Shown here: one piece after another, positions 1 through 10,195 of the stretch | How the letters are laid out: each line of letters starts with the position of its first letter | Position numbering within the stretch: position 1 is the stretch's first letter | Assembly: GCF_003352185.1 (NCBI RefSeq) | Contig: NZ_CP029608.1 | Location: forward strand, 2,418,001 to 2,482,000 | DNA: 64,000 nt | Source of the DNA: Pseudomonas kribbensis | Lineage (GTDB): Bacteria; Pseudomonadota; Gammaproteobacteria; Pseudomonadales; Pseudomonadaceae | Direction: 5' to 3' | The notes under the pieces: model-generated | Told to the model about the DNA's origin: nothing | Databases searched by the model: none | The model's input: the letters and a program-made list of their open reading frames with translations, nothing else | Program-made: the position numbers and the translations under genes

Positions 1-19
1 GCCCCGACCTGCGCGGGGC
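1..19. terminator. GC-rich hairpin at left edge
   Basis: A short inverted repeat (GCCCC at the window edge, GGGGC at 15-19) lies just past the stop codon of the minus-strand LysR gene. It could end that transcript or belong to a gene outside the window. No T-tract is visible, so this is only a weak terminator call. Confidence 0.3.
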
Positions 20-28
20 AAGCGCCGC

Positions 29-922
29 CTAGTGAGCCTTGCGCAACGCGGCGATGAAGGCCTGCAGCGCCGACGACATCTGTCGGTTGCTCGGGTAATA
101 CAGGTAGAACGCGGGGAAGGGTGTCGACCACTCTTCCAGCAGCGCCACCAGTGCGCCGCTGTCCAGTTCGTCCTTGATCCATTCACGGATCCACACCGTG
201 ATGCCCAGTCCATCCAGCGCCGATTGCATGGCAACGGCGCAGTCACTCACCACAAGTGAGCCCTTCACGCTCAACTCGAACGGCAGACCGTCGCGGAAAA
301 ACCGCCATTTGTACAAACCGGTTTCGCCGGAGCGGCGCCAGTTCACGCAGCGATGGTCCAGCAGATCGGCCGGTTCTTGCGGATGGCGCTTGCCCTCAAG
401 GTACTGCGGCGAGGCGATGGCGATCTGGGTCAGGGGTTCGCTGAGTTTGAGTGCGACCATGTCCTGCTCGATGAACTCACCGAGACGAATCGCCGCGTCG
501 TAGCCCTGGGCGACGATGTCGGCGGTGCTGTCGTCGGTGGTCAGTTCGAGCTTGATGTCCGGGTACGCTGCCTGGAACGACGGCAGGATCGGCTGGATGA
601 AGTGCAGCATCGCCACCTGCGGCGCGCAGATGCGCAGGGTGCCGACCGGCGTGTCACGGTAATCGTTGAGCTGTTCCAGCGCCGCGTCCAGGTCGGCAAA
701 GATCTCGCCCAGGCGTTCGAACAACCGGGTTCCGGCCTCGGTGGTCGACACGCTGCGCGTAGTGCGATTGAGCAGGCGCACACCCAGGCGTTCTTCCAGA
801 CCCTTGATGGTCTGGCTCAGCGCCGACGGCGAAACCCCCAGCGATTGCGCCGCGCGGGAGAAATTGAGCTCCCGTGCAACGGCAAAAAACGCCCTGAGAT
901 GGCCGAACTCTTGATCGCGCAT
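29..922 (-). CDS. LysR-family transcriptional regulator
   Basis: A 297-residue protein of typical LysR length. The N-terminal winged HTH (about residues 5-65) shows the usual pattern FFAVARELNFSRAAQ followed by SALSQTIKGLEERLGV, and the remainder is a LysR substrate-binding domain. It is divergent from the amidohydrolase gene at 1036, with 113 bp between the two starts, so it probably controls the amidohydrolase/transporter/porin unit and itself. The effector is unknown; the target is inferred from divergent placement only. Confidence 0.9.
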   Translation of the reverse strand: MRDQEFGHLRAFFAVARELNFSRAAQSLGVSPSALSQTIKGLEERLGVRLLNRTTRSVSTTEAGTRLFERLGEIFADLDAALEQLNDYRDTPVGTLRICAPQVAMLHFIQPILPSFQAAYPDIKLELTTDDSTADIVAQGYDAAIRLGEFIEQDMVALKLSEPLTQIAIASPQYLEGKRHPQEPADLLDHRCVNWRRSGETGLYKWRFFRDGLPFELSVKGSLVVSDCAVAMQSALDGLGITVWIREWIKDELDSGALVALLEEWSTPFPAFYLYYPSNRQMSSALQAFIAALRKAH

Positions 923-1035
923 TATGTATATCCAGCTTCACAATGTGTGTAGGTGTTTGGGAATTCTAAATAAAGGCTCCCGGTCAGACAATGCGGCTAC
1001 AGGCCAATGTGCCGACCGCTACCGAGGAGCCACCC

Positions 1036-2436
1036 ATGTCTTTCAATGCTCATTTCGATGTTCTGACCTCTGCGCTCGAACCGCTGCCCGATGACCGGCG
1101 ACTGTTGCTGATCAAGGGCGGAACCCTCGTTACCCAGGACGAACGCCTGGGCAACTTCATCGAAGGCGACGTGCTGATCCGTGGCACCGAAATTGTCGAG
1201 GTCGGCAACGGTCTGTCCGCACCGGACGCCGAGGTGATCGACGCCAAAGGCATGATCGTGATTCCCGGCATGGTCGATACCCACCGGCATGCCTGGGAAG
1301 GTCAGTTGCGTCGGATCAATCCGAACTCGCCGACCCTGGAAGACTACTGCAACGCCACGCATTTCTCGTTCGCCAAATACTACCGCCCGCAAGACATGTA
1401 CGTCGGCAACCTGCTGACCGCGCTTGGTGCGATCAACGCCGGCATCACCACCATCATCGACAACTCGCACAACGCTCGCAGCGGTGCTCACTCGGACGCG
1501 GCCATCGATGCCCTGACCGACGCCGGCATCCGCGCCGTGCATGCGCCGGGCGCGCCGTTGTCGGGGGAGTGGGAATCCACGCAATGGCCGGGCGACTTGC
1601 GACGCCTGAAAGACAAATACGCCAGATCGTCCGATTCGCTGGTGACCCTGGCGATGATGGCGCAGCTCGACCGTGAACAATGGGCGGTCGCCCGTGAGCT
1701 TGGTCTGAGCATCGTCACCGAGTTCTTCGGTGCCGGCATGGCCGCCGAGCTGGATGCGCTGCACGAAGAAGGGCTGCTCGGCCCGGACAACATTTTCAAT
1801 CACTGCACCTGCTTGCCGGATCACGGCTGGTCGATCCTGCGCCACGCCGGGGTCAAGGTGAACGTCTGCCCGCGCTCCGATGCGCACTATGGCCTGGAAG
1901 ACGGGGTTTTCGCCTGGCAGAAAGCCGTCGATCACGGCATGCAACCGGGACTGAGCGTCGACAACGAAAGCTCTTACGGCGGTGACATGTTCGGCGAAAT
2001 GCGCGTGGCGTTTTACTTGCAACGGGCTGCTGCACACAGTGCACGTTTCCACGGTCAGCCGGCGCCGGAACTGGTCAGCGCCGCGCAACTGCTCAAGGCT
2101 GCGACTCTCGATGGCGCCGCGTGTGCCGGCCTCGATGCGCGCATCGGCAGCATCACCCCCGGCAAACAGGCCGACATCGTGCTGATCCGCACCGACAACC
2201 TCAGCGTCTATCCGTCGAACAATGCCCTCGGCACGGTGGTGCATGCCGCCGAACGTGGCGACATCGACACCGTGATCATCGCCGGGCGCATCCGCAAACA
2301 GGCGGGAGTGGTGCTGGGCGTGGATCGCGAGCAACTGAACCGGGCAACCGAAGAGTCGCGCAGCTACCTGTTCAACGCGGCCGGCTACAGCCCTGATCCC
2401 TTCGCGGAGCATTTCGCCCCGCTGCATTCCTGCTGA
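1036..2436 (+). CDS. amidohydrolase-family metal-dependent hydrolase
   Basis: A 466-residue protein of the TRZ/ATZ-type amidohydrolase superfamily (cytosine deaminase, S-adenosylhomocysteine deaminase and chlorohydrolase relatives). An N-terminal strand domain leads to the metal-binding HxH motif in PGMVDTHRHAW, and the C-terminal GSITPGKQADIVLI closes the composite beta domain. The start at 1036 is chosen because GAGGAG lies 7 bases upstream; an in-frame start at 991 has no such site. It is followed 13 bp later by a DMT exporter and then a porin, suggesting uptake or export around this hydrolase. The substrate cannot be read from the sequence. Confidence 0.85.
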   Translation: MSFNAHFDVLTSALEPLPDDRRLLLIKGGTLVTQDERLGNFIEGDVLIRGTEIVEVGNGLSAPDAEVIDAKGMIVIPGMVDTHRHAWEGQLRRINPNSPTLEDYCNATHFSFAKYYRPQDMYVGNLLTALGAINAGITTIIDNSHNARSGAHSDAAIDALTDAGIRAVHAPGAPLSGEWESTQWPGDLRRLKDKYARSSDSLVTLAMMAQLDREQWAVARELGLSIVTEFFGAGMAAELDALHEEGLLGPDNIFNHCTCLPDHGWSILRHAGVKVNVCPRSDAHYGLEDGVFAWQKAVDHGMQPGLSVDNESSYGGDMFGEMRVAFYLQRAAAHSARFHGQPAPELVSAAQLLKAATLDGAACAGLDARIGSITPGKQADIVLIRTDNLSVYPSNNALGTVVHAAERGDIDTVIIAGRIRKQAGVVLGVDREQLNRATEESRSYLFNAAGYSPDPFAEHFAPLHSC

Positions 2437-2449
2437 GAGGTGCACGGTC

Positions 2450-2929
2450 ATGATCCTGATTTCCTTTGCCCTGGCCTTGTTGGCCGGTGTGGCGATTGCC
2501 GTGCAAGCGGCGGTGAACAGTCAGTTGGCCGGGGCCATGACCGGCAACACCTTGGCGGCGGCGTTCTACTCGTTTCTCAGCGGCATGCTGGTGCTAGGTG
2601 CACTGGCGTGGATGCGCGGCGGACTGGGCGATGCGTTGAGTGTGATTCCGGCGCAACCGGGCTGGCGTCTGGTCGGTGGCGTGCTTGGCGCCGGGGCGAT
2701 TTTCTGCACCGTGTGGCTGGCGCCGCGCATCGGCCTGGCGAACCTGCTGGTGCTGGTGATTGCCGGGCAACTGCTGTCGTCGGTGGCCATCGATCACTTC
2801 GGCTGGCTCGGCGCAGTGGTACGGCCGGCGGCGTCGATCAAGATCGCCGGCGCCGTGGTGGTGCTGCTGGGCGTGGCGCTGACGCTGTTCGGTGAACGGC
2901 TGATCGCGATGCTCGCCAGGGCTTTTTGA
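2450..2929 (+). CDS. DMT-superfamily inner-membrane protein (YdcZ/DUF606-like)
   Basis: A 159-residue, strongly hydrophobic protein with about five transmembrane helices. It begins with an alanine/valine-rich helix containing VQAAVNSQLAG, typical of the short DUF606 branch of drug/metabolite transporters, which work as paired or dimeric half-size units. It starts 13 bp after the amidohydrolase stop and is probably co-transcribed. A role in exporting or importing the hydrolase substrate or product is inference from position. Confidence 0.75.
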   Translation: MILISFALALLAGVAIAVQAAVNSQLAGAMTGNTLAAAFYSFLSGMLVLGALAWMRGGLGDALSVIPAQPGWRLVGGVLGAGAIFCTVWLAPRIGLANLLVLVIAGQLLSSVAIDHFGWLGAVVRPAASIKIAGAVVVLLGVALTLFGERLIAMLARAF

Positions 2930-2974
2930 CCTGCTTCTTCAGATCCTTTCGCCACTCATTTCATAGGTGTCGCC

Positions 2975-4243
2975 GTGACTGCATTCATTCATTCGGGGAT
3001 GCGCAATGGACTGTCGACCCTGGCCGGTACGCTGCTGCTGGCAAGCTTGAGCCATGGAGCCCGTGCGGATTTTCTGGCGGACTCTCACGCCTCGTTCGAA
3101 ACCCGCAACGTCTACTTCAACCGTGACTTTCGTGATGGGCCGTCGACTCTTCAGTCGAAGCGCGAGGAATGGGCCCAGGGCCTGATGTTCAGGTTCGAGT
3201 CCGGTTTTACCCCGGGCGTCGTGGGTTTCGGTGTCGATCTGCTGGGCATGGTTGGCGTGCGTCTTGATTCCAGCCCGGATCGCGCTGGCAGCGGTTTGTT
3301 GCCGGTGCGCAGCGACGGTCGTGCAGCCAGCGAGTACGGCAAGCTTGGGGTGACGGCGAAGGTGAAGTTTTCAAAAACCGAAGTGAAGGCAGGCTCGTTG
3401 TTTCCCGTGCTGCCGACACTACGCCCGCAGGACGGCATGATCCTGCCGCAAACTTTTCGCGGCGCGTTGGTGACCTCCCAGGATTTGCCCGGTGTGGTGC
3501 TGACGGCGGGGCAACTTGATCGGGTCAAGGGACGCAACGATACGAGCTATGAACCGATTGCCCTGAACAACAAGAACAACCGCTTCGTGACCAACGCCCA
3601 GGGCGCGCACCTGAATCTGGTCGGGGTGGATCGGCAGGTGAACGAACATCTCAAGGTCAGTTATCACTATGCATCGTTGAGCGATGTCTACGATCAGCAC
3701 TTCATCGGCCTTACCGATACACGACCGATGGCCGGTGGAACGGTAAGCAGCGATCTGCGGTTTTTCTCCAGCGAAAGCCAGGGCGCGGCCAAGGCCGGGA
3801 AGATTCACAACCAGTCACTGAACGGCATGGTCGGCTATGCCGCCGGCGGGCATAAAGTCAGTGTCGGTTATCAGGCGATGTTCGGTGAAAGTGCATTTCC
3901 CTATGTCGAAGGCAGCGACGCCTATCTGGTCAACTACGCGCAGATCGGCGATTTCGCTGAGGCCAAAGAGCGTTCCTGGCAAATGCGTTACGACTTCGAT
4001 TTCGAGCGCCTGGGCATTCCCGGCCTGACCTTCATGAGCCGCTACATCGACGCCGACCACGCCCAGGTCGCGGGCAAGACCGGGCAGGAATGGGAGCGCA
4101 ACACCGAAATGAAATACGTGATTCAAAGCGGCACGTTCAAGGACGTTGCCTTGCGGGTGCGCAATGCGACTTATCGCTCGTCGTTCAGCCGCGATGCCGA
4201 CGAGACGCGGATCCTGATCACCTACACCAAAGCCCTCTGGTGA
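2975..4243 (+). CDS. OprD-family outer-membrane porin
   Basis: A 422-residue protein (414 if the ATG at 2999 is used instead of the GTG at 2975). A signal peptide with a hydrophobic stretch ends near GARA. The mature part starts with the OprD pattern DFLADSHASFETRNVYFNRDF and continues with alternating strands to a C-terminal aromatic residue (Trp), as in OprD/OccD/OccK channels that admit small carboxylates, amino acids or peptides. It lies 45 bp behind the DMT gene and converges on paoC with a 43-bp gap. It probably imports the substrate of the upstream hydrolase. Confidence 0.88.
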   Translation: MTAFIHSGMRNGLSTLAGTLLLASLSHGARADFLADSHASFETRNVYFNRDFRDGPSTLQSKREEWAQGLMFRFESGFTPGVVGFGVDLLGMVGVRLDSSPDRAGSGLLPVRSDGRAASEYGKLGVTAKVKFSKTEVKAGSLFPVLPTLRPQDGMILPQTFRGALVTSQDLPGVVLTAGQLDRVKGRNDTSYEPIALNNKNNRFVTNAQGAHLNLVGVDRQVNEHLKVSYHYASLSDVYDQHFIGLTDTRPMAGGTVSSDLRFFSSESQGAAKAGKIHNQSLNGMVGYAAGGHKVSVGYQAMFGESAFPYVEGSDAYLVNYAQIGDFAEAKERSWQMRYDFDFERLGIPGLTFMSRYIDADHAQVAGKTGQEWERNTEMKYVIQSGTFKDVALRVRNATYRSSFSRDADETRILITYTKALW

Positions 4244-4286
4244 AGTCACTCGACCCCTTGTACCCCATGCTGGTGCGCGAGCGGAT

Positions 4287-6485
4287 TCAGATCATCGGCG
4301 GTAGCGAATCGAGAATTTTGTCCAGGGTAATCGGATACTCCCGCACCCGCGCCCCGGTGGCGTTGTAGATTGCGTTCGCCACCGCCGCGCTGACCCCGCA
4401 GATGCCCAGTTCGCCCACGCCCTTGGCCTTCATCGGCGAAGAGATCGGGTCGGTTTCATCGAGAAAAATCACCTCCTGATGCGGGATGTCGGCGTGCACT
4501 GGCACCTCGTAGCCGGCCAGGTCGTGATTGACGAAAAAGCCCAGGCGCTTGTCCACTGCGAGCTCTTCCATCAGCGCCGCCCCGACGCCCATGGTCATCG
4601 CGCCGATCACCTGGCTGCGGGCGGATTTCGGGTTGAGAATCCGCCCGGCAGCGCAGACCGCTAGCATGCGACGCACGCGCACTTCGCCGGTGGCGGCATC
4701 GACCGCGACTTCGACGAAATGCGCGCCGAAGGTCGATTGCTGATACTGCTTGGCGAGGTCGGCGAATTCGATGCTGTCCTCGGCTTCGATCACGCCGTTT
4801 TGCGCGGCGTTGCGCAACGGCACGTGTTTGTTGCCGAGCTGCACCTGGCCATCGGCGAACACTGCGTCACCCTCGGTCATGCCCAGTTTCGTCGTCACCG
4901 CTTCGCGCAGTTTCATGCACGCGGCGTAGACCCCCGCGGTCGAGCAATTGGCGCCGAACTGGCCACCGGAGCCGGATGACACCGGAAAACTCGAATCCCC
5001 CAGATGCACCACCACATCCTCCAGGCCCACGCCCATCATCTCGGCGGCGGTCTGGGCGATGATCGTGTAGCTGCCGGTGCCGATATCGGTCATGTCGGTT
5101 TCCACGGTGATCTTGCCGTCACGCTCCAGGCGCACCCGGGCGCCGGATTTCACCAGCAGGTTGTTGCGAATCGCCGCCGCCACGCCCATGCCGATCAGCC
5201 AGCGACCTTCGCGACGGGTGCCGGGCGTTGCATTGCGCTTGTCCCAGCCGAAGTGTTCGGCGCCGGTCTGCAGGCATTCGATCAGGCGTCGTTGGGAGAA
5301 CGGTCGCTCGGTTTTCACCGGATCGACCTGGGTGTCGTTGAGGATGCGGAACTGGATCGGGTCGAGTTTGAGCTTTTCCGCCATCTCGTCCATGGCGATC
5401 TCCAGCACCATCAAACCGGGTGTTTCGCCGGGCGCGCGCATGGCGTTGCCTTCGGGCAGATCCAGCGGTGCGAGGCGCATGCTCACCAGACGATTTTCCC
5501 CGGCATAGAGCAACTGACTCGGCTGCGCGGCGACTTCGACCTTGCCCTCGGCCAGGTTGCCCGACCAGCCTTCGTGGGCGATGGCGCTCAGTTTACCGTC
5601 CGCCGTGGCGCCCATGCGGATGCGCTGGATGGTGGCTGGGCGGTGGGTGGTGTTGTTGGCGATTTGCGGGCGGGCGAGGGCGACTTTCACCGGGCGGTTG
5701 GCCAGGCGCGCGCCGAGTGCGGCGAGGATCGAGTCGGCGCGGATGAACAGCTTGCCGCCGAAACCGCCGCCGATGTAGGGCGAAATCAACCGCACTTTTT
5801 CTTTGGGCAGGCCGAGGGTGGTGGCGATGTCGCCGACACTCCAGGCGATCATCTGGTTCGAGGTCCACAGGGTCAGTTGATCGCCTTGCCACGCGGCGAG
5901 TGTCGCATGGGGTTCCATCATCGCGTGGGACTGGTCCGGGGTGCTGTAGGTCTGGTCGAACTGCACCGGGGCGGCGGCAAACGCGGTGGCGAAATCGCCG
6001 TGTTTGACGTCCGGCAGTTCTTCCTTCGGTTCCTTGCCCTGATCGCGTACGGCGGCCAGATCGAACTGGCCTTTATCCGTCGCGTACTCGACATGCACAA
6101 GCTGCGCGGCGGCCCGTGCCTGTTCGAAGGTTTCTGCGACCACCAGCGCCACTGCCTGGTGATAGTGCTGCACCTCGGGCCCGGCCAGCAGGTGTGCGGC
6201 GTTGTATTTGCCCTTGCCGAGTTTGCCGGCATTGGCGGCGGTGACGATGGCCAGCACGCCGGGGGCGGCGTGGGCCTCGTCCAGATCCATGCGGGTGATG
6301 CGACCCTTGGCGATGGCCGCACCGACCATGACGCCGTAAGCCTGATTTTTTGCCGCTTCGTGTTGTTCGTAGGCGTAAGGCGCCTGACCGCTGGTCTTCA
6401 GCGGGCCTTCGATGCGGTCGGTGGGTTTGCCGATGACCTTCAACTGGTCAATCGGATTGGTGGTGGCGGGCGTGTCGAATTTCAT
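4287..6485 (-). CDS. paoC: aldehyde oxidoreductase molybdenum-binding subunit PaoC
   Basis: A 732-residue protein, the same length as E. coli PaoC (YagR). Family features are visible: an N-terminal aldehyde oxidase/xanthine dehydrogenase hammerhead region, the cofactor loop [11 protein letters not shown], the RAPGE region, GSGGQFG, and near the C terminus [12 protein letters not shown], where the glutamate is the conserved active-site base. With PaoA and PaoB it forms a periplasmic heterotrimer that oxidises aldehydes, often aromatic ones, using a molybdenum dinucleotide cofactor. Its start overlaps the paoB stop by 4 bases. The cofactor chaperone gene paoD is not downstream here; the next gene is the convergent porin. 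Confidence 0.92.
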   Translation of the reverse strand: MKFDTPATTNPIDQLKVIGKPTDRIEGPLKTSGQAPYAYEQHEAAKNQAYGVMVGAAIAKGRITRMDLDEAHAAPGVLAIVTAANAGKLGKGKYNAAHLLAGPEVQHYHQAVALVVAETFEQARAAAQLVHVEYATDKGQFDLAAVRDQGKEPKEELPDVKHGDFATAFAAAPVQFDQTYSTPDQSHAMMEPHATLAAWQGDQLTLWTSNQMIAWSVGDIATTLGLPKEKVRLISPYIGGGFGGKLFIRADSILAALGARLANRPVKVALARPQIANNTTHRPATIQRIRMGATADGKLSAIAHEGWSGNLAEGKVEVAAQPSQLLYAGENRLVSMRLAPLDLPEGNAMRAPGETPGLMVLEIAMDEMAEKLKLDPIQFRILNDTQVDPVKTERPFSQRRLIECLQTGAEHFGWDKRNATPGTRREGRWLIGMGVAAAIRNNLLVKSGARVRLERDGKITVETDMTDIGTGSYTIIAQTAAEMMGVGLEDVVVHLGDSSFPVSSGSGGQFGANCSTAGVYAACMKLREAVTTKLGMTEGDAVFADGQVQLGNKHVPLRNAAQNGVIEAEDSIEFADLAKQYQQSTFGAHFVEVAVDAATGEVRVRRMLAVCAAGRILNPKSARSQVIGAMTMGVGAALMEELAVDKRLGFFVNHDLAGYEVPVHADIPHQEVIFLDETDPISSPMKAKGVGELGICGVSAAVANAIYNATGARVREYPITLDKILDSLPPMI

Positions 6486-7438
6486 GCTTCGTCCCTCGCT
6501 TGGGCCAGCACCGAGGCGAGCGTGCGCTCCACCAGCGTTACCTTGAACTGGTTGTCATGGGTGGGCGTGGCGCCATCGAGCAGACGTGCACTGACGGCTT
6601 TCGCGCCTTGAGGCAGCAGCGCTTCTGCGGCCTCGACGCGCCAGGGTTTCGGCGCGATGCCACCGACGGCGATGCGGCCGCTGCCGTCCTTTTGCAGGAT
6701 CAACCCGACAGACACCAGCGCGAAGGCATAGGACGAACGGTCCCGCACCTTGTGATAGACGTGGGTGCCGCCCACCGGAGCGGGCAGGGTAACGCCAGTG
6801 ATCAATTCCCCGGGTGTGAGCGCGGTTTCGATGTGCGGTGTGCTGCCGGGCAATGAGTGGAAATCGGCCATGGCGATGCGCCGGGTGCTGCCATCGGGTT
6901 GGAGGGTTTCGATCTGCGCATCCAGCGTACGCAGGGCAATCGCCATGTCGCTCGGGTGCGTGGCGATGCACGCGTCGCTGACACCGATGATTCCCAGTTG
7001 CCGCGTGACCCCACCAATCGCCGCGCAACCACTGCCGGGATTACGTTTGTTGCAGGCCTGATTGGTGTCGTAGAAGTACGGGCAACGGGTGCGTTGCAGC
7101 AGGTTGCCGGCGGTGGTTGCCATGTTGCGCAACTGCCCCGAGGCCCCGGCCAGCAAGGCACGGGAGAGCAGGCCGTAGTCTTTGCGCACACGCGGGTCGG
7201 CGGCCAGATCGGTGTTGCGCACCAGTGCGCCGATGCGCAAGCCGCCGTCGTCGGTCGCTTCGATCCCGTCGAGTCCCAGATGATTGACGTCAATCAGGTG
7301 CGGCGGCGTTTCGATGTCGAGCTTCATCAAGTCCAGCAGGTTGGTGCCGCCGGCGATGAACCGCGCGCCTTGCGTTTGCGCCGCTTGTGCAGCGGCTGCG
7401 GCGGGGGAATCGGCGCGACTGTAATTGAACGCTCTCAT
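6482..7438 (-). CDS. paoB: aldehyde oxidoreductase FAD-binding subunit PaoB
   Basis: A 318-residue protein, the exact length of E. coli PaoB. The FAD-binding loop [13 protein letters not shown] sits near residues 27-39. After [11 protein letters not shown] there is the inserted cysteine segment with C119, C129, C138 and C157, which matches the extra [4Fe-4S] site described for PaoB and absent from ordinary xanthine dehydrogenase FAD subunits. The start at 7438 (MRAFNY) is used rather than an upstream extension because it overlaps the paoA stop by 4 bases. It passes electrons between the molybdenum subunit and FAD. Confidence 0.92.
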   Translation of the reverse strand: MRAFNYSRADSPAAAAAQAAQTQGARFIAGGTNLLDLMKLDIETPPHLIDVNHLGLDGIEATDDGGLRIGALVRNTDLAADPRVRKDYGLLSRALLAGASGQLRNMATTAGNLLQRTRCPYFYDTNQACNKRNPGSGCAAIGGVTRQLGIIGVSDACIATHPSDMAIALRTLDAQIETLQPDGSTRRIAMADFHSLPGSTPHIETALTPGELITGVTLPAPVGGTHVYHKVRDRSSYAFALVSVGLILQKDGSGRIAVGGIAPKPWRVEAAEALLPQGAKAVSARLLDGATPTHDNQFKVTLVERTLASVLAQARDEA

Positions 7439-8076
7439 GCCGAGACCTCCGCGACTTCGCTGATGGCTTCGATGATGTTGGAGTAGGCGCCGCAACGGCA
7501 GATGTTGCCGCTCATGCGCTCCTGCAACTCGCTGACGATCAGTTGCGGCGGCTCGGTCAGACTGGGGCTGGCGTGACTGGGAATGCCGTCGCGAATTTCC
7601 TTGAGCACCGCCACCGCCGAGCAGATCTGCCCCGGCGTGCAATAGCCGCACTGATAACCGTCATGCTTGATGAACGCCGCTTGCATCGGATGCAGGTGGT
7701 CCGGCATGCCGAGGCCTTCGATGGTGGTGACCTTGGCGCCGTCCTGCATCACCGCCAGGGTCAGGCACGAATTGATCCGCCGGCCATCGACGATCACCGT
7801 GCAGGCGCCGCACTGGCCGTGGTCGCAGCCTTTTTTGCTGCCGGTCAGGTGCAGGTGCTCGCGAAGAGCATCCAGCAGCGTGGTGCGGGTATCGATATCA
7901 AGGGCCTGCGGCTTGCCGTTGACTTCAAGCGTCACTTTGCTCATGGCCGGTTGCTCCAGACTGGCCGCGTAGGCCTTGAGGCTGATGAAAGGCGGTAGCG
8001 CAAAGGCTGTCGCTGTCACGGCGCCGAGAATCAGGAACCGGCGTCGGGACATCCCCGATGGCGGATGATCGTTCAT
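7435..8076 (-). CDS. paoA: aldehyde oxidoreductase [2Fe-2S] subunit PaoA, Tat-exported
   Basis: A 213-residue protein. Residues 10-13 (SRRR) followed by FLILG and a hydrophobic stretch form a twin-arginine signal, which in the PaoABC family exports the whole folded complex. Two [2Fe-2S] clusters are indicated by C84/C89/C92/C104 and C143/C146/C193/C195. The start at 8076 is chosen because it places the Tat motif at the N terminus; an upstream extension to 8253 has no support. First gene of the paoABC operon, with start/stop overlaps at both later junctions. Confidence 0.93.
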   Translation of the reverse strand: MNDHPPSGMSRRRFLILGAVTATAFALPPFISLKAYAASLEQPAMSKVTLEVNGKPQALDIDTRTTLLDALREHLHLTGSKKGCDHGQCGACTVIVDGRRINSCLTLAVMQDGAKVTTIEGLGMPDHLHPMQAAFIKHDGYQCGYCTPGQICSAVAVLKEIRDGIPSHASPSLTEPPQLIVSELQERMSGNICRCGAYSNIIEAISEVAEVSA

Positions 8077-8357
8077 GGCTGGGCTTCCTCTGATCAGGTC
8101 GGCGGGTCGCGAATGACCCGCACGCATGCCGGCGTGGTTGCCAGTCTTGGTCTGTTCTAGGAGTGACCGCCAGGGAGAGGAAAAGGTTTTGTCGGATTTT
8201 TGTTCGGGCATCAGGCCCGCCACGCAGAGGCAAACGAAGCGATCAACGGTCACGGGTCGTCAGTGAATCATCGGAGTTTTCCCCGGTCGAAACCGCGGCT
8301 GCGCGCATTGCGCTGACCACTTCCGTCGTCAAGACCTTGGTTTTAGGGAAATTCTGA

Positions 8358-8567
8358 ATGATGCGTGCAACAAGCCTGTTGCTGACAGTTTCTGCCGCCG
8401 TACTGCTGGGCGGTTGTGTGGCGGACTTTGATGATGACTACCGCCATGGCCGGCATTACGACCGCGACCATGGCCGTTATTACGACCATGACCGGCGTTG
8501 GGATGATCGCGACTACGACCGTCGCGACGGGCGTCGCTATCATCGCGGCGATAACGACGACCAGTGA
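8358..8567 (+). CDS. small His/Asp/Arg/Tyr-rich lipoprotein
   Basis: A 69-residue predicted lipoprotein. A hydrophobic signal ends in the lipobox LLGGC, with the lipidated cysteine at about residue 20. The mature part is almost wholly D, R, H and Y in short repeats (RHYDRDHGRYYDHD and similar). Such a composition could bind metal or nucleic acid, but no family function is known to me. It is divergent from paoA across 281 bp and followed by a hairpin at 8576. Function unknown. Confidence 0.65.
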   Translation: MMRATSLLLTVSAAVLLGGCVADFDDDYRHGRHYDRDHGRYYDHDRRWDDRDYDRRDGRRYHRGDNDDQ

Positions 8568-8575
8568 TGAGAAAA

Positions 8576-8605
8576 AAGGGGCGTTCCCTCACGGGAACGC
8601 CCCTT
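8576..8605 (-). terminator. rho-independent terminator (mainly minus strand)
   Basis: A 13-bp perfect stem (8576-8588 with 8593-8605) with a TCAC loop. On the minus strand it is followed by a run of six T, which suits termination of the minus-strand gene ending at 8610. It also lies 8 bp after the plus-strand lipoprotein gene and probably separates the two convergent genes. Confidence 0.8.
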
Positions 8606-8609
8606 GGCA

Positions 8610-8882
8610 TTAAAAATGAGCGTTCGCCCGGACGCTGGATCGCGCAGGCACGGAGGCCTCGATGTCCAGCAAATGGGTGGCGAGTATGTCGCTCAGAAAA
8701 CGGAACTGATCGTTGAGGCCCACCACTTCATTGCTGAAATGATTGCTCGCGGCGGGCATCAGCAGATCTTCGAAATCTTCGTTGAACACCAGCGGCTGCG
8801 TCTTCAGCGACACCGGGTGCTGGTCGTAATAGTTGTTGCCGAAGACCGGGAAGCTCACGGCGAGGGTAACGGTATGACTCAT
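8610..8882 (-). CDS. conserved-type hypothetical protein, 90 aa
   Basis: The chosen start at 8882 (MSHTVTLAV) is preceded by GAGGAG at a good distance; an in-frame extension to 8954 has no ribosome site. No signal peptide or membrane segment is seen. The text is moderately acidic, with an NDQFRFLSDILATHLLDIE helix. I do not recognise the family. It is bounded downstream by the strong hairpin at 8576-8605. Confidence 0.6.
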   Translation of the reverse strand: MSHTVTLAVSFPVFGNNYYDQHPVSLKTQPLVFNEDFEDLLMPAASNHFSNEVVGLNDQFRFLSDILATHLLDIEASVPARSSVRANAHF

Positions 8883-9112
8883 GATGTGAACTCCTCGTGG
8901 TGTGTGTCTCGGATGGGTGAATTCTGCGCCGGACGCGTCTGATGCGGAAGGCAATCGTCGTAATGGTGATCATCGACGTCAGTGATGGTTGGAAAAAAAG
9001 CTGAAATCCCGCGCCCGGATCGAGGATCGATACAACCGGACAAACGGCTGAAACCCGCACCTATACTCAAGTCGTTACCTCCAGATCTGACCCACCAAAG
9101 GACACCGCCACC

Positions 9113-10177
9113 GTGAACCTGCGTGCGCTGATCGTCGCCGCACTGATGTTGCTGGCCGGTTGCGCGAGTTCGGCGCGGGGCCCGGCGAGCGCGCCGGCGG
9201 TGGTGGTTTCGCCGGCCACCTGGCAGCAGATCGACCGGGATATCGTTGTGGCTTCCCGGCAGTCCACCGAACAGGTCAAGGCTTTTGCCCGCGGTTCGAT
9301 GGAACATTGGCGCATTCGGGTCTACGAGCAAACTGAAGAAAAATTCATCCCGTGGTTCAGCAGCTACTGGACCCAGGAATGGCTGTCGATGAAAGTCAGC
9401 TGGTACACCCTCAGTGCCGGTGGCGAGCAGGACGCCTCATCCAAGCGTCTGGCTGCCTATTTGCTGGAGCAATATCAGGAGCGGGTGCTGGTGCCGGTGG
9501 CTCAGGAGATCGACCCGGACGCGATCCTCGCCCAGTCCACCGCGTTCTACGCGCAACTGATGGCACAGCAGATGCCGGTCATCGCCCAGCGCTATGGCGT
9601 GCCCGTCGCCCAGCTCAACGGGCATTTGCAGAAAATCCCCGCCATTGCCCTCGGCCCACCGCCGGCCCGGGATGCCTCGCTGTATCAGGTCGTCAGCACC
9701 GAGCCGTTGAACACCTTGCCGGCCTATGCCGCGCTGATCGACAAGATCCACACCGAAGGCGGGGCCAAGGGCATCGCCTCGACCGATGCCGGCATGGCCC
9801 CGGTGGCCAAGCGTGCCAGCCAGCGCATGGAAGCGGAGATGGCCCCTCGGGGCGCGGCCAGCGCGGTGGCGGCGGCGGCAGGCAAACTCGTCGGTGGGGT
9901 GATCTCGGTCGGCGTGGCGGGCATCCGCGCCATCCTTCAGGCCAATGATCGTCCGGACAGCGAAGCACTGATCCGCAGCAGCCTGGGCAACACGTTCGAC
10001 AAGGCCTGGCTGAAACTGGTGCAGAACCCGACGACCGGTGTGATGGCCGGTACGTTGCACATGGCGGCGCAGGTCGAGGGCAATCTGGGCAGGGGCGATG
10101 AACCGTCGGTCGGATTGGGCGCCACACCTGTCGAATGGCGGCCGCCTGAGTCGACTACTCAGCAGATCAATCCCTAA
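9113..10177 (+). CDS. hypothetical lipoprotein, 354 aa
   Basis: A GTG start is followed by a short signal with the lipobox LLAGC (cysteine at about residue 17), so the product is probably a lipoprotein. The mature part is alpha-helical with many Trp/Tyr near the N terminus, and has an Ala/Gly/Val-rich stretch around residues 245-275 (AVAAAAGKLVGGVISVGVAG) that could be membrane-active. No known catalytic motif is evident. The DUF1428 gene follows 18 bp later and may be co-transcribed. Function unknown. Confidence 0.7.
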   Translation: MNLRALIVAALMLLAGCASSARGPASAPAVVVSPATWQQIDRDIVVASRQSTEQVKAFARGSMEHWRIRVYEQTEEKFIPWFSSYWTQEWLSMKVSWYTLSAGGEQDASSKRLAAYLLEQYQERVLVPVAQEIDPDAILAQSTAFYAQLMAQQMPVIAQRYGVPVAQLNGHLQKIPAIALGPPPARDASLYQVVSTEPLNTLPAYAALIDKIHTEGGAKGIASTDAGMAPVAKRASQRMEAEMAPRGAASAVAAAAGKLVGGVISVGVAGIRAILQANDRPDSEALIRSSLGNTFDKAWLKLVQNPTTGVMAGTLHMAAQVEGNLGRGDEPSVGLGATPVEWRPPESTTQQINP

Positions 10178-10195
10178 ACCCGCAGGAGCACGACC

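Noticed and set aside
997..2451. 484-codon minus-strand open frame
   Set aside because: Antisense shadow of the amidohydrolase; composition is Arg/His/Gly-rich with no motifs.
5004..6611. 535-codon plus-strand open frame
   Set aside because: Antisense shadow of paoC and paoB, no motifs.
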